DNA of 64,000 nucleotides from Streptomyces cathayae. GTDB lineage: Bacteria > Actinomycetota > Actinomycetes > Streptomycetales > Streptomycetaceae. Under the pieces are notes generated by a model that saw only the letters and a program-made list of their open reading frames with translations, ran no database searches and was not told the origin of the DNA. This document shows positions 32,872-40,499 of the stretch, one piece after another. The stretch lies in the NCBI RefSeq assembly GCF_029760955.1, contig NZ_CP121682.1, positions 4,340,001 to 4,404,000 on the forward strand. The letters are read 5' to 3'. The translations under genes and the position numbers were made by a program. Position 1 is the first letter of the stretch. Each line of letters begins with the position of its first letter.

Positions 32872-33312
32872 ATGGCCCCCCATGACGATCCCGTCGATCC
32901 CGTCGATCCCGTCGATCCCGGCAATTCCGACGACACCCCCGTCGGCCCTGTCAGCTCCCTGGAGCAGGCGTTGCACGCGGCCCGCGCGCTGGTGCTCGCG
33001 GACCTGGTCGCGCACGAGGTCGCCGAGGCGGACGTCGTCTCGCTCGTCGAGGAGTCCGTCGCGCACCGCCGCTGGTGGGTCGAGCAGTGGCCGGAGGGCA
33101 TCGGGTTCCTCGCCGGTCTGGTCGCCCAGGACGTGCAGGACGCCCTGCTGGAGCGGTACGGCCGCTGGCCGCTGTGCCCGGTGTGCGGCTCCGGCGACCC
33201 GCACGCGCTGGAGGTGGAGCCGGAACTCGGCCCCGATCCGCACTGGGTGTGCCACCTGGCGGGCGTGAAGGTCGCGGCGGTCGGCTCGCTGGGCGGGGCG
33301 GCCTCGACGTGA
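32872..33312 (+). CDS. Conserved hypothetical protein with CPVCG motif
   Basis: 146 residues. The acidic N-terminus holds a repeat (DPV)n encoded by a 9-base tandem repeat. A helical middle (LEQALHAARALVLADLVAHEVAEADVVSLVEESV) follows, then WPLCPVCGSGDPHALEVEPELGPDPHWVCH, a likely zinc-binding site (Cys-X2-Cys and later Cys/His). I do not recognise the family. Its TGA overlaps the GTG of the next gene (GTGA), so the two are translationally coupled. Confidence 0.78.
   Translation: MAPHDDPVDPVDPVDPGNSDDTPVGPVSSLEQALHAARALVLADLVAHEVAEADVVSLVEESVAHRRWWVEQWPEGIGFLAGLVAQDVQDALLERYGRWPLCPVCGSGDPHALEVEPELGPDPHWVCHLAGVKVAAVGSLGGAAST
32887..32920 (+). repeat. In-frame 9-base tandem repeat
   Basis: GATCCCGTC occurs three times plus a partial unit and encodes the Asp-Pro-Val repeats at the N-terminus of the 32872 gene. 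Confidence 0.9.
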
Positions 33313-33647
33313 CCCTGTACATCGACCCGCCCACCTGGCCGGGACACGGCCGGCTCTGGTCCCACCTGGTCAGCGACGTCTCCTACGACGAACTGCACGC
33401 CTTCGCCGCCGGCCTCGGCGTCCCCCGCCGCGCCTTCGAACGCGACCACTACGACATCCCCGAGCACCGGTACCCGGACGTCGTGCTCGCCGGGGCGCTG
33501 GAGGTCAGCAGCCGCGAGGTGGTGCGGCTGCTGTACGGGGCGGGGCTGCGGGTGCGCAAGAGCACGGTGCGCGAGGGCGTGGTACGCGCCGACGTGGTGC
33601 GCACCGCCGTGGTGCGCGTCAGCGAGGTTCAGCGGCGCAGCTCGTAG
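33309..33647 (+). CDS. DUF4031 family protein
   Basis: 112 residues: TLYIDPPTWPGHGRLWSHLVSDVSYDELHAFAAGLGVPRRAFERDHYDIPEHRY then EVSSREVVRLLYGAGLRVRK. This is the DUF4031 pattern (conserved WP-HG, SHL-SD, FERDHYDIP), a small family of unknown function. The GTG start overlaps the previous stop codon by three bases, and its 3' end overlaps the convergent GNAT gene by 19 bases. Confidence 0.87.
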   Translation: MTLYIDPPTWPGHGRLWSHLVSDVSYDELHAFAAGLGVPRRAFERDHYDIPEHRYPDVVLAGALEVSSREVVRLLYGAGLRVRKSTVREGVVRADVVRTAVVRVSEVQRRSS

Positions 33648-34162
33648 ACGTACTCGCCCGCGTTCTCCCCCGCGTTCTCGGCGGCCCGGGTGAATCCGGC
33701 GCGGGTGACGACGTTCCGCGAGGGCAGGTTGGCGCGGTCGATGACGGCGGTGACGGTCCGTACGCCGTCCTGCGCGAGCGCCCACGCCGACAGCGCGCGC
33801 AGCGCCTCGGTGGCGTAGCCGTGGCCGCGGGCACCCTCGACGAGGTCGTAGCCGATCTCCACCCGGCCGTCCCCGTCCGGCGCGCGGTGGAAGCCCATGG
33901 CGCCCACCGCGAGGTCGTCCTCCCGCCGGACCAGTACGTACATGGTCCACGCCGGGTGGAAGGTCCCTTCCCCGTACTGCTCGACCATCAACCCGGCCCC
34001 CACCCGGGTCCCGTCGGCGGGAGCGGCGCCGACCCACCGGTAGCCGCCGTCACCGCTCGACGACAGATCGGACGCGACCGCGGGAGTGATGCTCGCCAGG
34101 GTGAGGCGGTCGGTGGGTATGCGGATCGTGTTCTCGCCCGCCGGCTCGTCAGCCCTTGTCAT
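33629..34162 (-). CDS. GNAT family N-acetyltransferase (RimJ/RimL-like)
   Basis: 177 residues. It follows the RimJ/RimL protein acetyltransferase layout: TDRLTLASITPAVASDL at the start, LAVGAMGFHRAPDGDGRVEIGYDLVEGARGHGYATEALRALSAWAL (acetyl-CoA loop ARGHGYA), and IDRANLPSRNVVTRAGFTR. ATG at 34162 follows GGGGCGAGG. Its start overlaps the end of the small upstream gene by 14 bases, so it is the third member of an overlapping operon. Substrate unknown. Confidence 0.88.
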   Translation of the reverse strand: MTRADEPAGENTIRIPTDRLTLASITPAVASDLSSSGDGGYRWVGAAPADGTRVGAGLMVEQYGEGTFHPAWTMYVLVRREDDLAVGAMGFHRAPDGDGRVEIGYDLVEGARGHGYATEALRALSAWALAQDGVRTVTAVIDRANLPSRNVVTRAGFTRAAENAGENAGEYVYELRR

Positions 34163-34463
34163 CCTCGCCCCCTTCGTTCCCCGAGTCGTCCGGTACGACC
34201 GACACGATGGCGCAGGTCGGGGGAGCCGGGTGGGGAAGGTGGACATACGTGACGGACAAGGCGGGGCAGTTCGTACGGGCTTCGACACGCGTCACCCGGA
34301 CCTCCGCGCCCCGGTCGAGTACACGGACGCGACGGCCCAGCTGCTGCGTCCGCTCCAGCTCCGTACGTAACGCCTCGACGACCGCCTCAGCGGCGGGGCC
34401 CAGGAGGTCGAGGCGCTTGCGTGCGGTGTGCGTGACTTCCACGGCGGCCGTCGGCTCGGTCAA
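34149..34463 (-). CDS. Small RelE/ParE-like protein, candidate toxin
   Basis: 104 residues. An N-terminal helical hairpin (THTARKRLDLLGPAAEAVVEALRTELER) is followed by beta-strand-rich VRVLDRGAEVRVTRVEA and ALSVTYVHLPHPAPPTCAIVSVVPDD, a topology like RelE/ParE toxins. No catalytic residues can be assigned by eye. The TTG start overlaps the TGA of the upstream gene (TTGA) with GGAGAG eight bases before it, so the two are tightly coupled, as toxin-antitoxin pairs often are. The acidic tail overlaps the GNAT start. Confidence 0.6.
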   Translation of the reverse strand: MTEPTAAVEVTHTARKRLDLLGPAAEAVVEALRTELERTQQLGRRVRVLDRGAEVRVTRVEARTNCPALSVTYVHLPHPAPPTCAIVSVVPDDSGNEGGEDDKG

Positions 34464-34756
34464 AGGGGACTCTCCAGCTTCAACGCGCGGGCCAGCTCGA
34501 CGCCTTCGGCGAGGGAGGCCTCGAAGTCGGGATCGCAGCGTGTCAGGACATGCCCGCGATACGTCGCGATCAGCTCGGACACCTCACGCAGGTCCGTGAA
34601 GTCGACACGGTTGAGGGTGGCCGCCAGTTCGGCTTCGAGGCGGGCCAGGTCGCCCGGGAAACCAAGCCCGGCGGCAAGGGCGGCCCGGACTTCGCCGAGG
34701 GTCCGCATGGGCGGCGGTTCGACGGGCGCTTCCGGATGGACGGGCTGTTCACTCAT
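34460..34756 (-). CDS. DUF6247-like small protein, candidate antitoxin
   Basis: 98 residues. A Pro-rich N-terminus (EQPVHPEAPVEPPP) leads to a helical body: TLGEVRAALAAGLGFPGDLARLEAELAATLNRVDFTDLREVSELIATYRGHVLTRCDPDFEASLAEG. This resembles actinobacterial DUF6247 proteins, small partners often beside RelE-like genes. First gene of the overlapping 34756-33629 operon. Assignment as antitoxin is inference from context. Confidence 0.65.
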   Translation of the reverse strand: MSEQPVHPEAPVEPPPMRTLGEVRAALAAGLGFPGDLARLEAELAATLNRVDFTDLREVSELIATYRGHVLTRCDPDFEASLAEGVELARALKLESPL

Positions 34757-34809
34757 GGAGGGTGATCCTTCCTGCGGAGAGCCGGTCCACGACGCTACTC
34801 CGGTCGGCC

Positions 34810-35454
34810 TCATTGCGTCAGCAGTTCCAGCTCGGAGCCGATGTTGTACCGGGCGGTGGCCTCCCGGTGCTCCTGTCCGTGCGGCGTGCGGAACAGGCGG
34901 GGCAGGGCGAGGAGTCGGCGCAGGACGGCGGCGCGGCCCTCGCGGAAGGCGTCGCCCGGCACGAAGTGGTACTCCGCGCGGACGGCGGCGGTGTAGGCGG
35001 CGTACGCCGACGGGGGCGAGGCGAGGACCGCCAGGTCGGCGTCGCACAGCACCTGACCGTCCCGGTCGTCCTCGGCCGGGTCGTGCGTGACGGTGAGCCG
35101 CACCAGCCGCGCCACCTCGGCGACCTTCGCCTCCGGCACCCCGGCCTCGGCCAGCGCCCGCTCGGCGAGCCGCGCGGACCGCTCCTCGTTCTCGGAGCGG
35201 TCGGGCAGGTACACGGCGTCGTGGAACCAGGCCGCGAGCCGCACGACGTCCGGGTCGTCCGCGTACGCCGCCAGCTCGTCGACGTGATCGAGCACGGCGG
35301 TGAGGTGGGCGAGCGTGTGGTAGTGCCGCTGCGGCTCCTGCCAGCGGGTGATCAGGTCGTCGGCGTAGGGCGCCGGATCGGGCCCGCCCCCGGAACCCCG
35401 GGCCCCCTCCAGGGCGCGGGCGAAACGGGCACGCAGGACGTCGGTGTCGGCCAT
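34810..35454 (-). CDS. HD-domain metal-dependent phosphohydrolase
   Basis: 214 residues. HD motifs: RHYHTLAHLTAVLDHVDEL, AAWFHDAVYLPDRSENEERSARLAERAL, RLTVTHDP, and CDADLAVLASPPSAYAAY. It belongs to the predicted HD phosphohydrolases of the COG4339 type; the substrate is unknown. It ends 53 bases before the candidate antitoxin gene on the same strand. Confidence 0.88.
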   Translation of the reverse strand: MADTDVLRARFARALEGARGSGGGPDPAPYADDLITRWQEPQRHYHTLAHLTAVLDHVDELAAYADDPDVVRLAAWFHDAVYLPDRSENEERSARLAERALAEAGVPEAKVAEVARLVRLTVTHDPAEDDRDGQVLCDADLAVLASPPSAYAAYTAAVRAEYHFVPGDAFREGRAAVLRRLLALPRLFRTPHGQEHREATARYNIGSELELLTQ

Positions 35455-35693
35455 ACGGCCATTCTTCCCGACCCGGTGGAACGCGGGGACCTCGCCACAG
35501 AGCTCCGGCTCGGCCCGTACCGTGAGGTACCGGACGGGGTCGCGCCGCGCCCTGTATCTCTCGGGGCGTGCCTTGCGCGCAAGCGGAAGGGGCCGTTACG
35601 GGTAGTGCGGGTGATCTTTCGCTGGGTAGTGTGAATCGCCGGAGCGTGAACATCCGTCCGCGCGTGCCGCCGACCCGAAGGAGACCGGAAGAA

Positions 35694-36572
35694 GTGAGCA
35701 ACCAGGTGCAACCGACGTTCGTACTGGTCCACGGGGCCTTCGCGAACTCCTTCTCCTTCGCGCCGCTCCAGGCCGAACTCGGCCTGCTCGGGCACCGTTC
35801 GGTCGCCGTCGACCTGCCCGGCCACGGCTTCGCGGCGACCTACACCCGCGCCTACCAGGCGCCGCAGGATCCCGGAGGGCTCGCCACCGCGCCCGGTGCG
35901 ATCAAGGGCGTCACGCTCGCCGACAACGCCGCGCACCTGATCGGGGTCCTGGAGCGGGCCAGGCGGAACGGCCCGGTGATCCTCGTCGCCCACAGCCGGG
36001 GCGGCGCCACGGCCACGGCCGCGGCCAACGCGCGGCCCGACCTGATCGACCGCATCGTCTACGTCGCGGCCTGGTGCCCGGTCGCGCTCGACGTCGGCGA
36101 CTACTACGCCGAGCCGGAGATGGCCACGGTCGACGCCGCCTCCCTGGGCCTGGCGATGGCCGGGAACCCCGCCGAACTCGGCCTGCTCCGCGTCAACTTC
36201 CGCACCGCGGACCCGGCCGCCCTCGCGGCGCTCAAGGATGCCTTCCTCGCCGACGGCACCGACGAGGAGTTCCTGACCTTCCTGAGCACCTTCCAGCCCG
36301 ACGAGAACCTGGACGTCGGCACCTCCGCCGACCGGGCGCAGGCGGCGACCTGGGGCCGTATCCCGAAGACCTATCTCCGCCTGGCCGACGACGCGAGCAT
36401 GCCGCTCGCCCTGCAGGACCGGCTGATCCGCGAGGGCGACGAGCTGACGCCGGACAACCCGTACGACGTCCGCACGCTCGCGGGCAGTCACCTGAAGTGG
36501 CTGGTCGATCCGGCGCCGGCGGCCCGGGTCCTGGGCGAACTCGCCACGCTCCCGGCCCCGTCCGCGGGGTGA
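35694..36572 (+). CDS. Alpha/beta hydrolase
   Basis: 292 residues. Hydrolase core: TFVLVHGAFANSFSF (oxyanion HG), SVAVDLPGHGF, ILVAHSRGGATATAAANARPDLIDRIVYVAAW with nucleophile Ser in HSRGG, and DNPYDVRTLAGSHLKWLVDP with the catalytic His. It resembles plant MeSA-esterase/hydroxynitrile-lyase-type small hydrolases. GTG at 35694 is chosen for the AAGGAGACCGGAAG upstream; longer in-frame starts lack a binding site. Confidence 0.87.
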   Translation: MSNQVQPTFVLVHGAFANSFSFAPLQAELGLLGHRSVAVDLPGHGFAATYTRAYQAPQDPGGLATAPGAIKGVTLADNAAHLIGVLERARRNGPVILVAHSRGGATATAAANARPDLIDRIVYVAAWCPVALDVGDYYAEPEMATVDAASLGLAMAGNPAELGLLRVNFRTADPAALAALKDAFLADGTDEEFLTFLSTFQPDENLDVGTSADRAQAATWGRIPKTYLRLADDASMPLALQDRLIREGDELTPDNPYDVRTLAGSHLKWLVDPAPAARVLGELATLPAPSAG

Positions 36573-36612
36573 CTCCCCTCCCAGGGGCGGAGCCGCCACT
36601 AGCGTGGGCGGC

Positions 36613-37293
36613 ATGACGACTCCTGCGGATGTGCAGAACGTACGAGACCCGGAGCTGCCCGGGCGGCTGCTGACCGCCGAGCGGGACGTGCTGATCCCGT
36701 TGTTGCGGGGGAGGGCGGACGCGGACTTCGCGCTGCCGGTGGTGGCGTGTCCGGGGTGGACGGTGCGGGATGTGCTGGCGCACTGTTCGGCCGCGTTCAC
36801 GCGGGTGCTGGAGCGCCGGTTCGAGGAGGGGGTGTTCTCGCCCGCGTCCAACGGCCGGGACATCGCCGAGCGGGCCGGGTGGAGCAACCGGCGCGTCGTG
36901 GACGAGCTGGAGCGCGGGATGACCGAGGCCGGTCCGGTGATCGCGGAGGCGGGCGGGGCGCTGGACGTCCTCGCGCTGGGCGAGTGGGTGCACGCGGGGG
37001 ACGTGCGTGAGGCGTTCGGGGAGCCCGGCGCGTACGCGGGCGCGGGGCTGCCGTCCGCGTTCTCCCTGCTGGCCTACGTGACCGGCCGGAAGGGGCACCT
37101 TCCGCTGCACGCCGACCTCGACGACGTGGACGAACCCCTGCGGCTGGGCGAGGCCTCGGGCAGGCGGCCCCCGGCACGGTACATCGGGGACGGGCCGACG
37201 CTGGTACGGCTCTACGCGGGACGGCCGGTGGACGGCGCCGCGTACGAGCTGGCCGGGGCACGGGCGGCGGAGCTGAACATCTTCGGCGAGTGA
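36613..37293 (+). CDS. Maleylpyruvate isomerase/mycothiol-dependent family protein
   Basis: 226 residues with the DinB-like N-terminal domain of the mycothiol-dependent maleylpyruvate isomerase family: AERDVLIPLLRGRADADFALPVVACPGWTVRDVLAHCSAAFTRVLERR and LALGEWVHAGDVREAFGE. His residues for metal binding are present in LAHCSA and EWVHAGD. Actual reaction unknown; many members are mycothiol-dependent. It follows the hydrolase by 40 bases on the same strand and may be co-transcribed. Confidence 0.85.
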   Translation: MTTPADVQNVRDPELPGRLLTAERDVLIPLLRGRADADFALPVVACPGWTVRDVLAHCSAAFTRVLERRFEEGVFSPASNGRDIAERAGWSNRRVVDELERGMTEAGPVIAEAGGALDVLALGEWVHAGDVREAFGEPGAYAGAGLPSAFSLLAYVTGRKGHLPLHADLDDVDEPLRLGEASGRRPPARYIGDGPTLVRLYAGRPVDGAAYELAGARAAELNIFGE

Positions 37294-37346
37294 GGCGCGG
37301 GGAGGGCGCTCGGGGCGCGGATCTCCGGGCGGCGGGCGTAGGGTGG

Positions 37347-37362
37347 ATTGGACTAGACCTCT
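37347..37362 (+). promoter_or_regulatory. DasR-like element upstream of cutC
   Basis: ATTGGACTAGACCTCT matches the dre consensus AGTGGTCTAGACCACT at 13 of 16 positions, 36 bases before the cutC start. A DasR link for this gene is inference. Confidence 0.5.
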
Positions 37363-37397
37363 AGTCGCCGCCGACCGATGCCGAGGAATGGGGTCCC

Positions 37398-38096
37398 ATG
37401 AGCGAGCGTGCAGTCCTGGAGGTGATCGCCCTCGACGTCGAGGACGCCGTCGCCGCGCAGGCCGGGGGCGCGGACCGGCTCGAGCTGGTCACCGACATGG
37501 CCGCCGACGGGCTCACCCCGTCCGCCCGCACCGTCGCCGCCGTGCGCGCGGCCGTCGACATCCCGCCGCGGGTGATGCTGCGCCTGGCGGACGGGTTCGC
37601 GGCGGGTGATCTCGACCGGCTGGTGGACACGGCGCGGGAGATGCGGGACGCGGGGGCCCAGGAGTTCGTGCTCGGGTTCCTGGACGCGGACGGCGGCGTG
37701 GACCTGGGCGCGGTGGAGCGGGTGGTCGGCGCGCTGGACGGCTGCCGCTGGACCTTCCACCGCGCCATCGACCGCGCCGCCGACCGCGACGCCCTGCGCA
37801 AACAGCTCGACGGCCTGCCCGGCCTCGACGCCTACCTCACGGCCGGCGCGCCCGGCGGGGTGGCCGACGGGCTGCCGACGCTGCTCGCCGAGGCCCGGCG
37901 GGGGAAGCAGGACGAACCCGGGTACGAGCAGCAGCTGCTCGTGGGCGGCGGGCTGCGGCTGGAGCAGGTGCCCACACTGCTCGGCGCCGGGATCCACGCC
38001 TTTCACATCGGGGGCGCGGCCCGGCCGGACGGGTGGGGCGGGCCCGTCTCGGCGGAGGCCGTGGCCGAGTGGCGCCGGGTGGTGGACGGGGGCTGA
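37398..38096 (+). CDS. cutC: CutC-family copper homeostasis/TIM-barrel protein
   Basis: 232 residues. CutC TIM-barrel motifs: LEVIALDVEDAVAAQAGGADRLELVTDMAADGLTPS, PPRVMLRLADGF, FVLGFLDADGGVDL, WTFHRAIDRAADRDAL, LVGGGLRLEQVPTLLGAGIHAFHIGGAARPDG. Despite the name its biochemical role is unclear. ATGGGGTCCC precedes the ATG. A DasR-like site lies in its promoter, which may indicate amino-sugar-responsive expression. Confidence 0.9.
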   Translation: MSERAVLEVIALDVEDAVAAQAGGADRLELVTDMAADGLTPSARTVAAVRAAVDIPPRVMLRLADGFAAGDLDRLVDTAREMRDAGAQEFVLGFLDADGGVDLGAVERVVGALDGCRWTFHRAIDRAADRDALRKQLDGLPGLDAYLTAGAPGGVADGLPTLLAEARRGKQDEPGYEQQLLVGGGLRLEQVPTLLGAGIHAFHIGGAARPDGWGGPVSAEAVAEWRRVVDGG

Positions 38097-38175
38097 TTCC
38101 GGCAGGCACCGGTCGGCACCGGCTGATTCCGGCAGGCACCGGCAGGCACCGGCCGGCACCGGCCGGCACCGGCCT
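38096..38175. repeat. Tandem repeat, 10-base GGCAGGCACC-type unit
   Basis: Seven to eight degenerate units of GGCRGGCACC (GGCAGGCACC, GGTCGGCACC, GGCCGGCACC) and a repeated GGCTGATTCC fill the gap between convergent cutC and the HelD gene. Confidence 0.85.
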
Positions 38176-38186
38176 CACGGACCGGC

Positions 38187-40337
38187 TCAGTGCGGCAGCA
38201 ACTGCTCCGGCAGCGGGGCCGCGTGGGTCACGATCAGGCCCGAGACCGCTCGGGTCAGGGCGACGTACAGGCGGCGCAGACCGGTGCGTTCGTCGGGCTC
38301 GGCGTCGACGACGGCGCATGGCTCGTCCAGGACCACGTAGTCGTACTCCAGCCCCTTCGCCAGGGACGCAGGGACCAGGGTGAGCCGGGTGTCGTGCGTC
38401 GTCTCCTCGCCGGGCGCGACGTGTCCGAGGCCCGCCGCGGTGAGCTCCCGGGCCAGTTCCGGGACGCGGGCGTCCGCGGCGATCAGGCCGACCGAGCCCT
38501 CGTGGCCCAGCAACTCCCTGCAGGCCGACACCACTTCGCCGCTGCCGGTGATCGGACGGACCGCGAAGAAGCCCGGGTTGTCGCGGATCGACGCCACCGG
38601 CGTCAGCCCCGGCGCGATGTGCGGGAGCAGCCGGGAGGCGTACGCGATCACGTCCGTCGGAACGCGGAAACCGGCCGTCAACTCCTCGACCACGGCGTCC
38701 CGTTTGCCCAGGTGGGCCAGTGCCTCCTCCCAACTCCGGGTCGCCCACGGCGTGGTGCCCTGCGCCAGGTCGCCGAGGACGGTCGCCGAGCCGGTGGTGC
38801 AGCGCCGGCCCACCGCCCGGTACTGCATGGGGGAGAGGTCCTGCGCCTCGTCGAGCACCACGTGCCCGAGGGAGGGGGTGCGCCGGATCAGGTCGGTGGC
38901 CTCGTCGATCAGGACCGCGTCGGCCGCCGACCACTTCGCGGACCTCACCGACCGCGCCGGCTTCGTCCACAGGATCGCCTTCCGCTCGTCCTCGTCCAGC
39001 AGTCCGGCCGCGTGCTCGGCCAGGAAGTCCGGGTCCGCCAGCAGGCGCAGGACGAGTTTCGCCGGGTCGACGGCCGGCCAGACCGTCTTCACCGCGGCCT
39101 TCACGGCGCCGGTGCGGGCCACCGTGTCCTGCACCCTGTCGTCCGGCGCCTCCCCGGCGCGCTCCATCCGCACCAGCACGGCGTGCGCGACGCGCTGCGG
39201 GAGGGCCTCGCGGGCGGCGCCGTAGCGGATGTCGCGGTCGAGCAACTGGCGGACGATCTCCTCCAGTTCGTACGCCGGTACCCGCCAGCGGCGTGAGCCG
39301 CGCACGACGACGACCGGTTCGGTGGGCATCGTCACGTGCGAGTGGAGGGCCCGGCGCAGGACCTCGGCCATCCTCGCGTCGCCCTTGACGAGCGCGGCCC
39401 GCGGGTCGTCCGTCCCGCGCACCTCGACATGGGCCACCAGGTCGTCCACCGTCGCCTGCCCGACCGTCAGCTCGCCCAGTGCGGGCAGCACCTGCTCGAT
39501 GTAGTGCAGGAAGGACCGGTTCGGCCCGACGACCAGCGTGCCGGTGCGGGCCAGCCGCTCACGGTGCGCGTACAGGAGGTACGCCACCCTGTGCAGGCCG
39601 ACGGCGGTCTTCCCGGTGCCGGGGCCGCCCTGCACGCAGACGCTGCCCGAGAGGCCGGAGCGCACGATCTCGTCCTGCTCGGGCTGGATGGTGGCGACGA
39701 TGTCCCGCATCGGGCCGACGCGCGGCCGCTCGATCTCCTGCTGGAGCAGCTTGCTGGTGGCCGATGCCTCGGCCGGGTCGGACAGGTGCTCGTCCTCGTA
39801 CGCCGTGAGGTCGCCACCGGTGTAGCCGAAACGGCGGCGCAGCGCGAGGTCCATCGGGTCCTTCCTGGACGCCCGGTAGAACGCCTGCGAGACCGGCGCC
39901 CGCCAGTCGATCACCATCGGGTCGCCGTCGACGTCGTGCACATGCCGGCGACCGACGTAGAAGCGCTCGCCCTCGGCTCCTTCCGCCTCCTCGGCGCCGT
40001 GGGGGTCCCCCTGCTCATGGGGGTGCCCCCGCTCGAGCGGAGTCGAGAGTGGGGGAGGAGCCGAGAGTGGGGGAGCGTGCAGGTAGTCGAGGCGGCCGAA
40101 GAACAGCGGGGTGTCGCTGAGGTCGGCCAGTGCCTTGACGCGCTCCGCCATCTGCCGTTCCAGGATCTGCGTGTTGACCCAGTTCGCGGTGACGTTGCCC
40201 AGGTCGAGGGCCTCGACGTCCGCGCGCATGGCCCGCAGGGCGGTACGGGACGCGGCGAGGTGGGCCCGCTCGCGGTCCAGCGGGCCGGTGTCGGCGAGCG
40301 CGGGCGTGGGAGCGGGTTCGGGGACGTGCGTGGGCAC
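38187..40337 (-). CDS. HelD-family RNA-polymerase-associated UvrD-like ATPase
   Basis: 716 residues. UvrD/Rep-like superfamily 1 motifs: GSVCVQGGPGTGKTAVGLHRVAYLLY (Walker A 237-244), VLDEAQDLSPMQYRAV (motif II), LTAGFRVPTDVIAYA, and VPASLAKGLEYDYVVLDEP with RRLYVALTRA. The N-terminal coiled arm (LDRERAHLAASRTALRAMRADVEALDL) and FYVGRRHVHDVDGDPMVIDWRAPVSQAFY are typical of HelD, which dissociates RNA polymerase from DNA and, for some paralogs (HelR), confers rifamycin tolerance. GTG 40337 follows GGAGG. Residues about 87-123 are an inserted Pro/Glu-rich stretch encoded by a dispersed repeat. Confidence 0.92.
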   Translation of the reverse strand: MPTHVPEPAPTPALADTGPLDRERAHLAASRTALRAMRADVEALDLGNVTANWVNTQILERQMAERVKALADLSDTPLFFGRLDYLHAPPLSAPPPLSTPLERGHPHEQGDPHGAEEAEGAEGERFYVGRRHVHDVDGDPMVIDWRAPVSQAFYRASRKDPMDLALRRRFGYTGGDLTAYEDEHLSDPAEASATSKLLQQEIERPRVGPMRDIVATIQPEQDEIVRSGLSGSVCVQGGPGTGKTAVGLHRVAYLLYAHRERLARTGTLVVGPNRSFLHYIEQVLPALGELTVGQATVDDLVAHVEVRGTDDPRAALVKGDARMAEVLRRALHSHVTMPTEPVVVVRGSRRWRVPAYELEEIVRQLLDRDIRYGAAREALPQRVAHAVLVRMERAGEAPDDRVQDTVARTGAVKAAVKTVWPAVDPAKLVLRLLADPDFLAEHAAGLLDEDERKAILWTKPARSVRSAKWSAADAVLIDEATDLIRRTPSLGHVVLDEAQDLSPMQYRAVGRRCTTGSATVLGDLAQGTTPWATRSWEEALAHLGKRDAVVEELTAGFRVPTDVIAYASRLLPHIAPGLTPVASIRDNPGFFAVRPITGSGEVVSACRELLGHEGSVGLIAADARVPELARELTAAGLGHVAPGEETTHDTRLTLVPASLAKGLEYDYVVLDEPCAVVDAEPDERTGLRRLYVALTRAVSGLIVTHAAPLPEQLLPH
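40005..40078 (-). repeat. Dispersed GC-rich repeat inside the HelD gene
   Basis: Contains CCCCCACTCTCGGCT twice in degenerate form and CCGCTCGAGCGG, then GGGGGTGCCCCC hairpins. This composition is that of a common streptomycete intergenic repeat, and here it lies in-frame in the coding region at HelD residues about 87-123. Confidence 0.6.
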
Positions 40338-40351
40338 GGGGCTGCCTCCGG

Positions 40352-40395
40352 CTGGTGCTGACGGTGATGCCGCCTGGTGCTGACGGTGATGCCGC
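40352..40395 (+). repeat. Tandem duplication, 22-base unit x2
   Basis: CTGGTGCTGACGGTGATGCC then GC is repeated exactly, just upstream of the HelD start. Confidence 0.9.
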
Positions 40396-40499
40396 GTGAC
40401 CACGGCATGGCTGACCGGCCGGTTTCCGTCCGGGCGGTGGCGCTCCGGCGAGGGAGGCGGGGAGGCCCCGGACGGCGCGGCCGGGGCGAGCGGGAGATT

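Noticed and set aside
38096..38175. CRISPR array
   Set aside because: Repeats are contiguous 10-base units without spacers and no cas genes are present; no CRISPR array was seen anywhere in the window.
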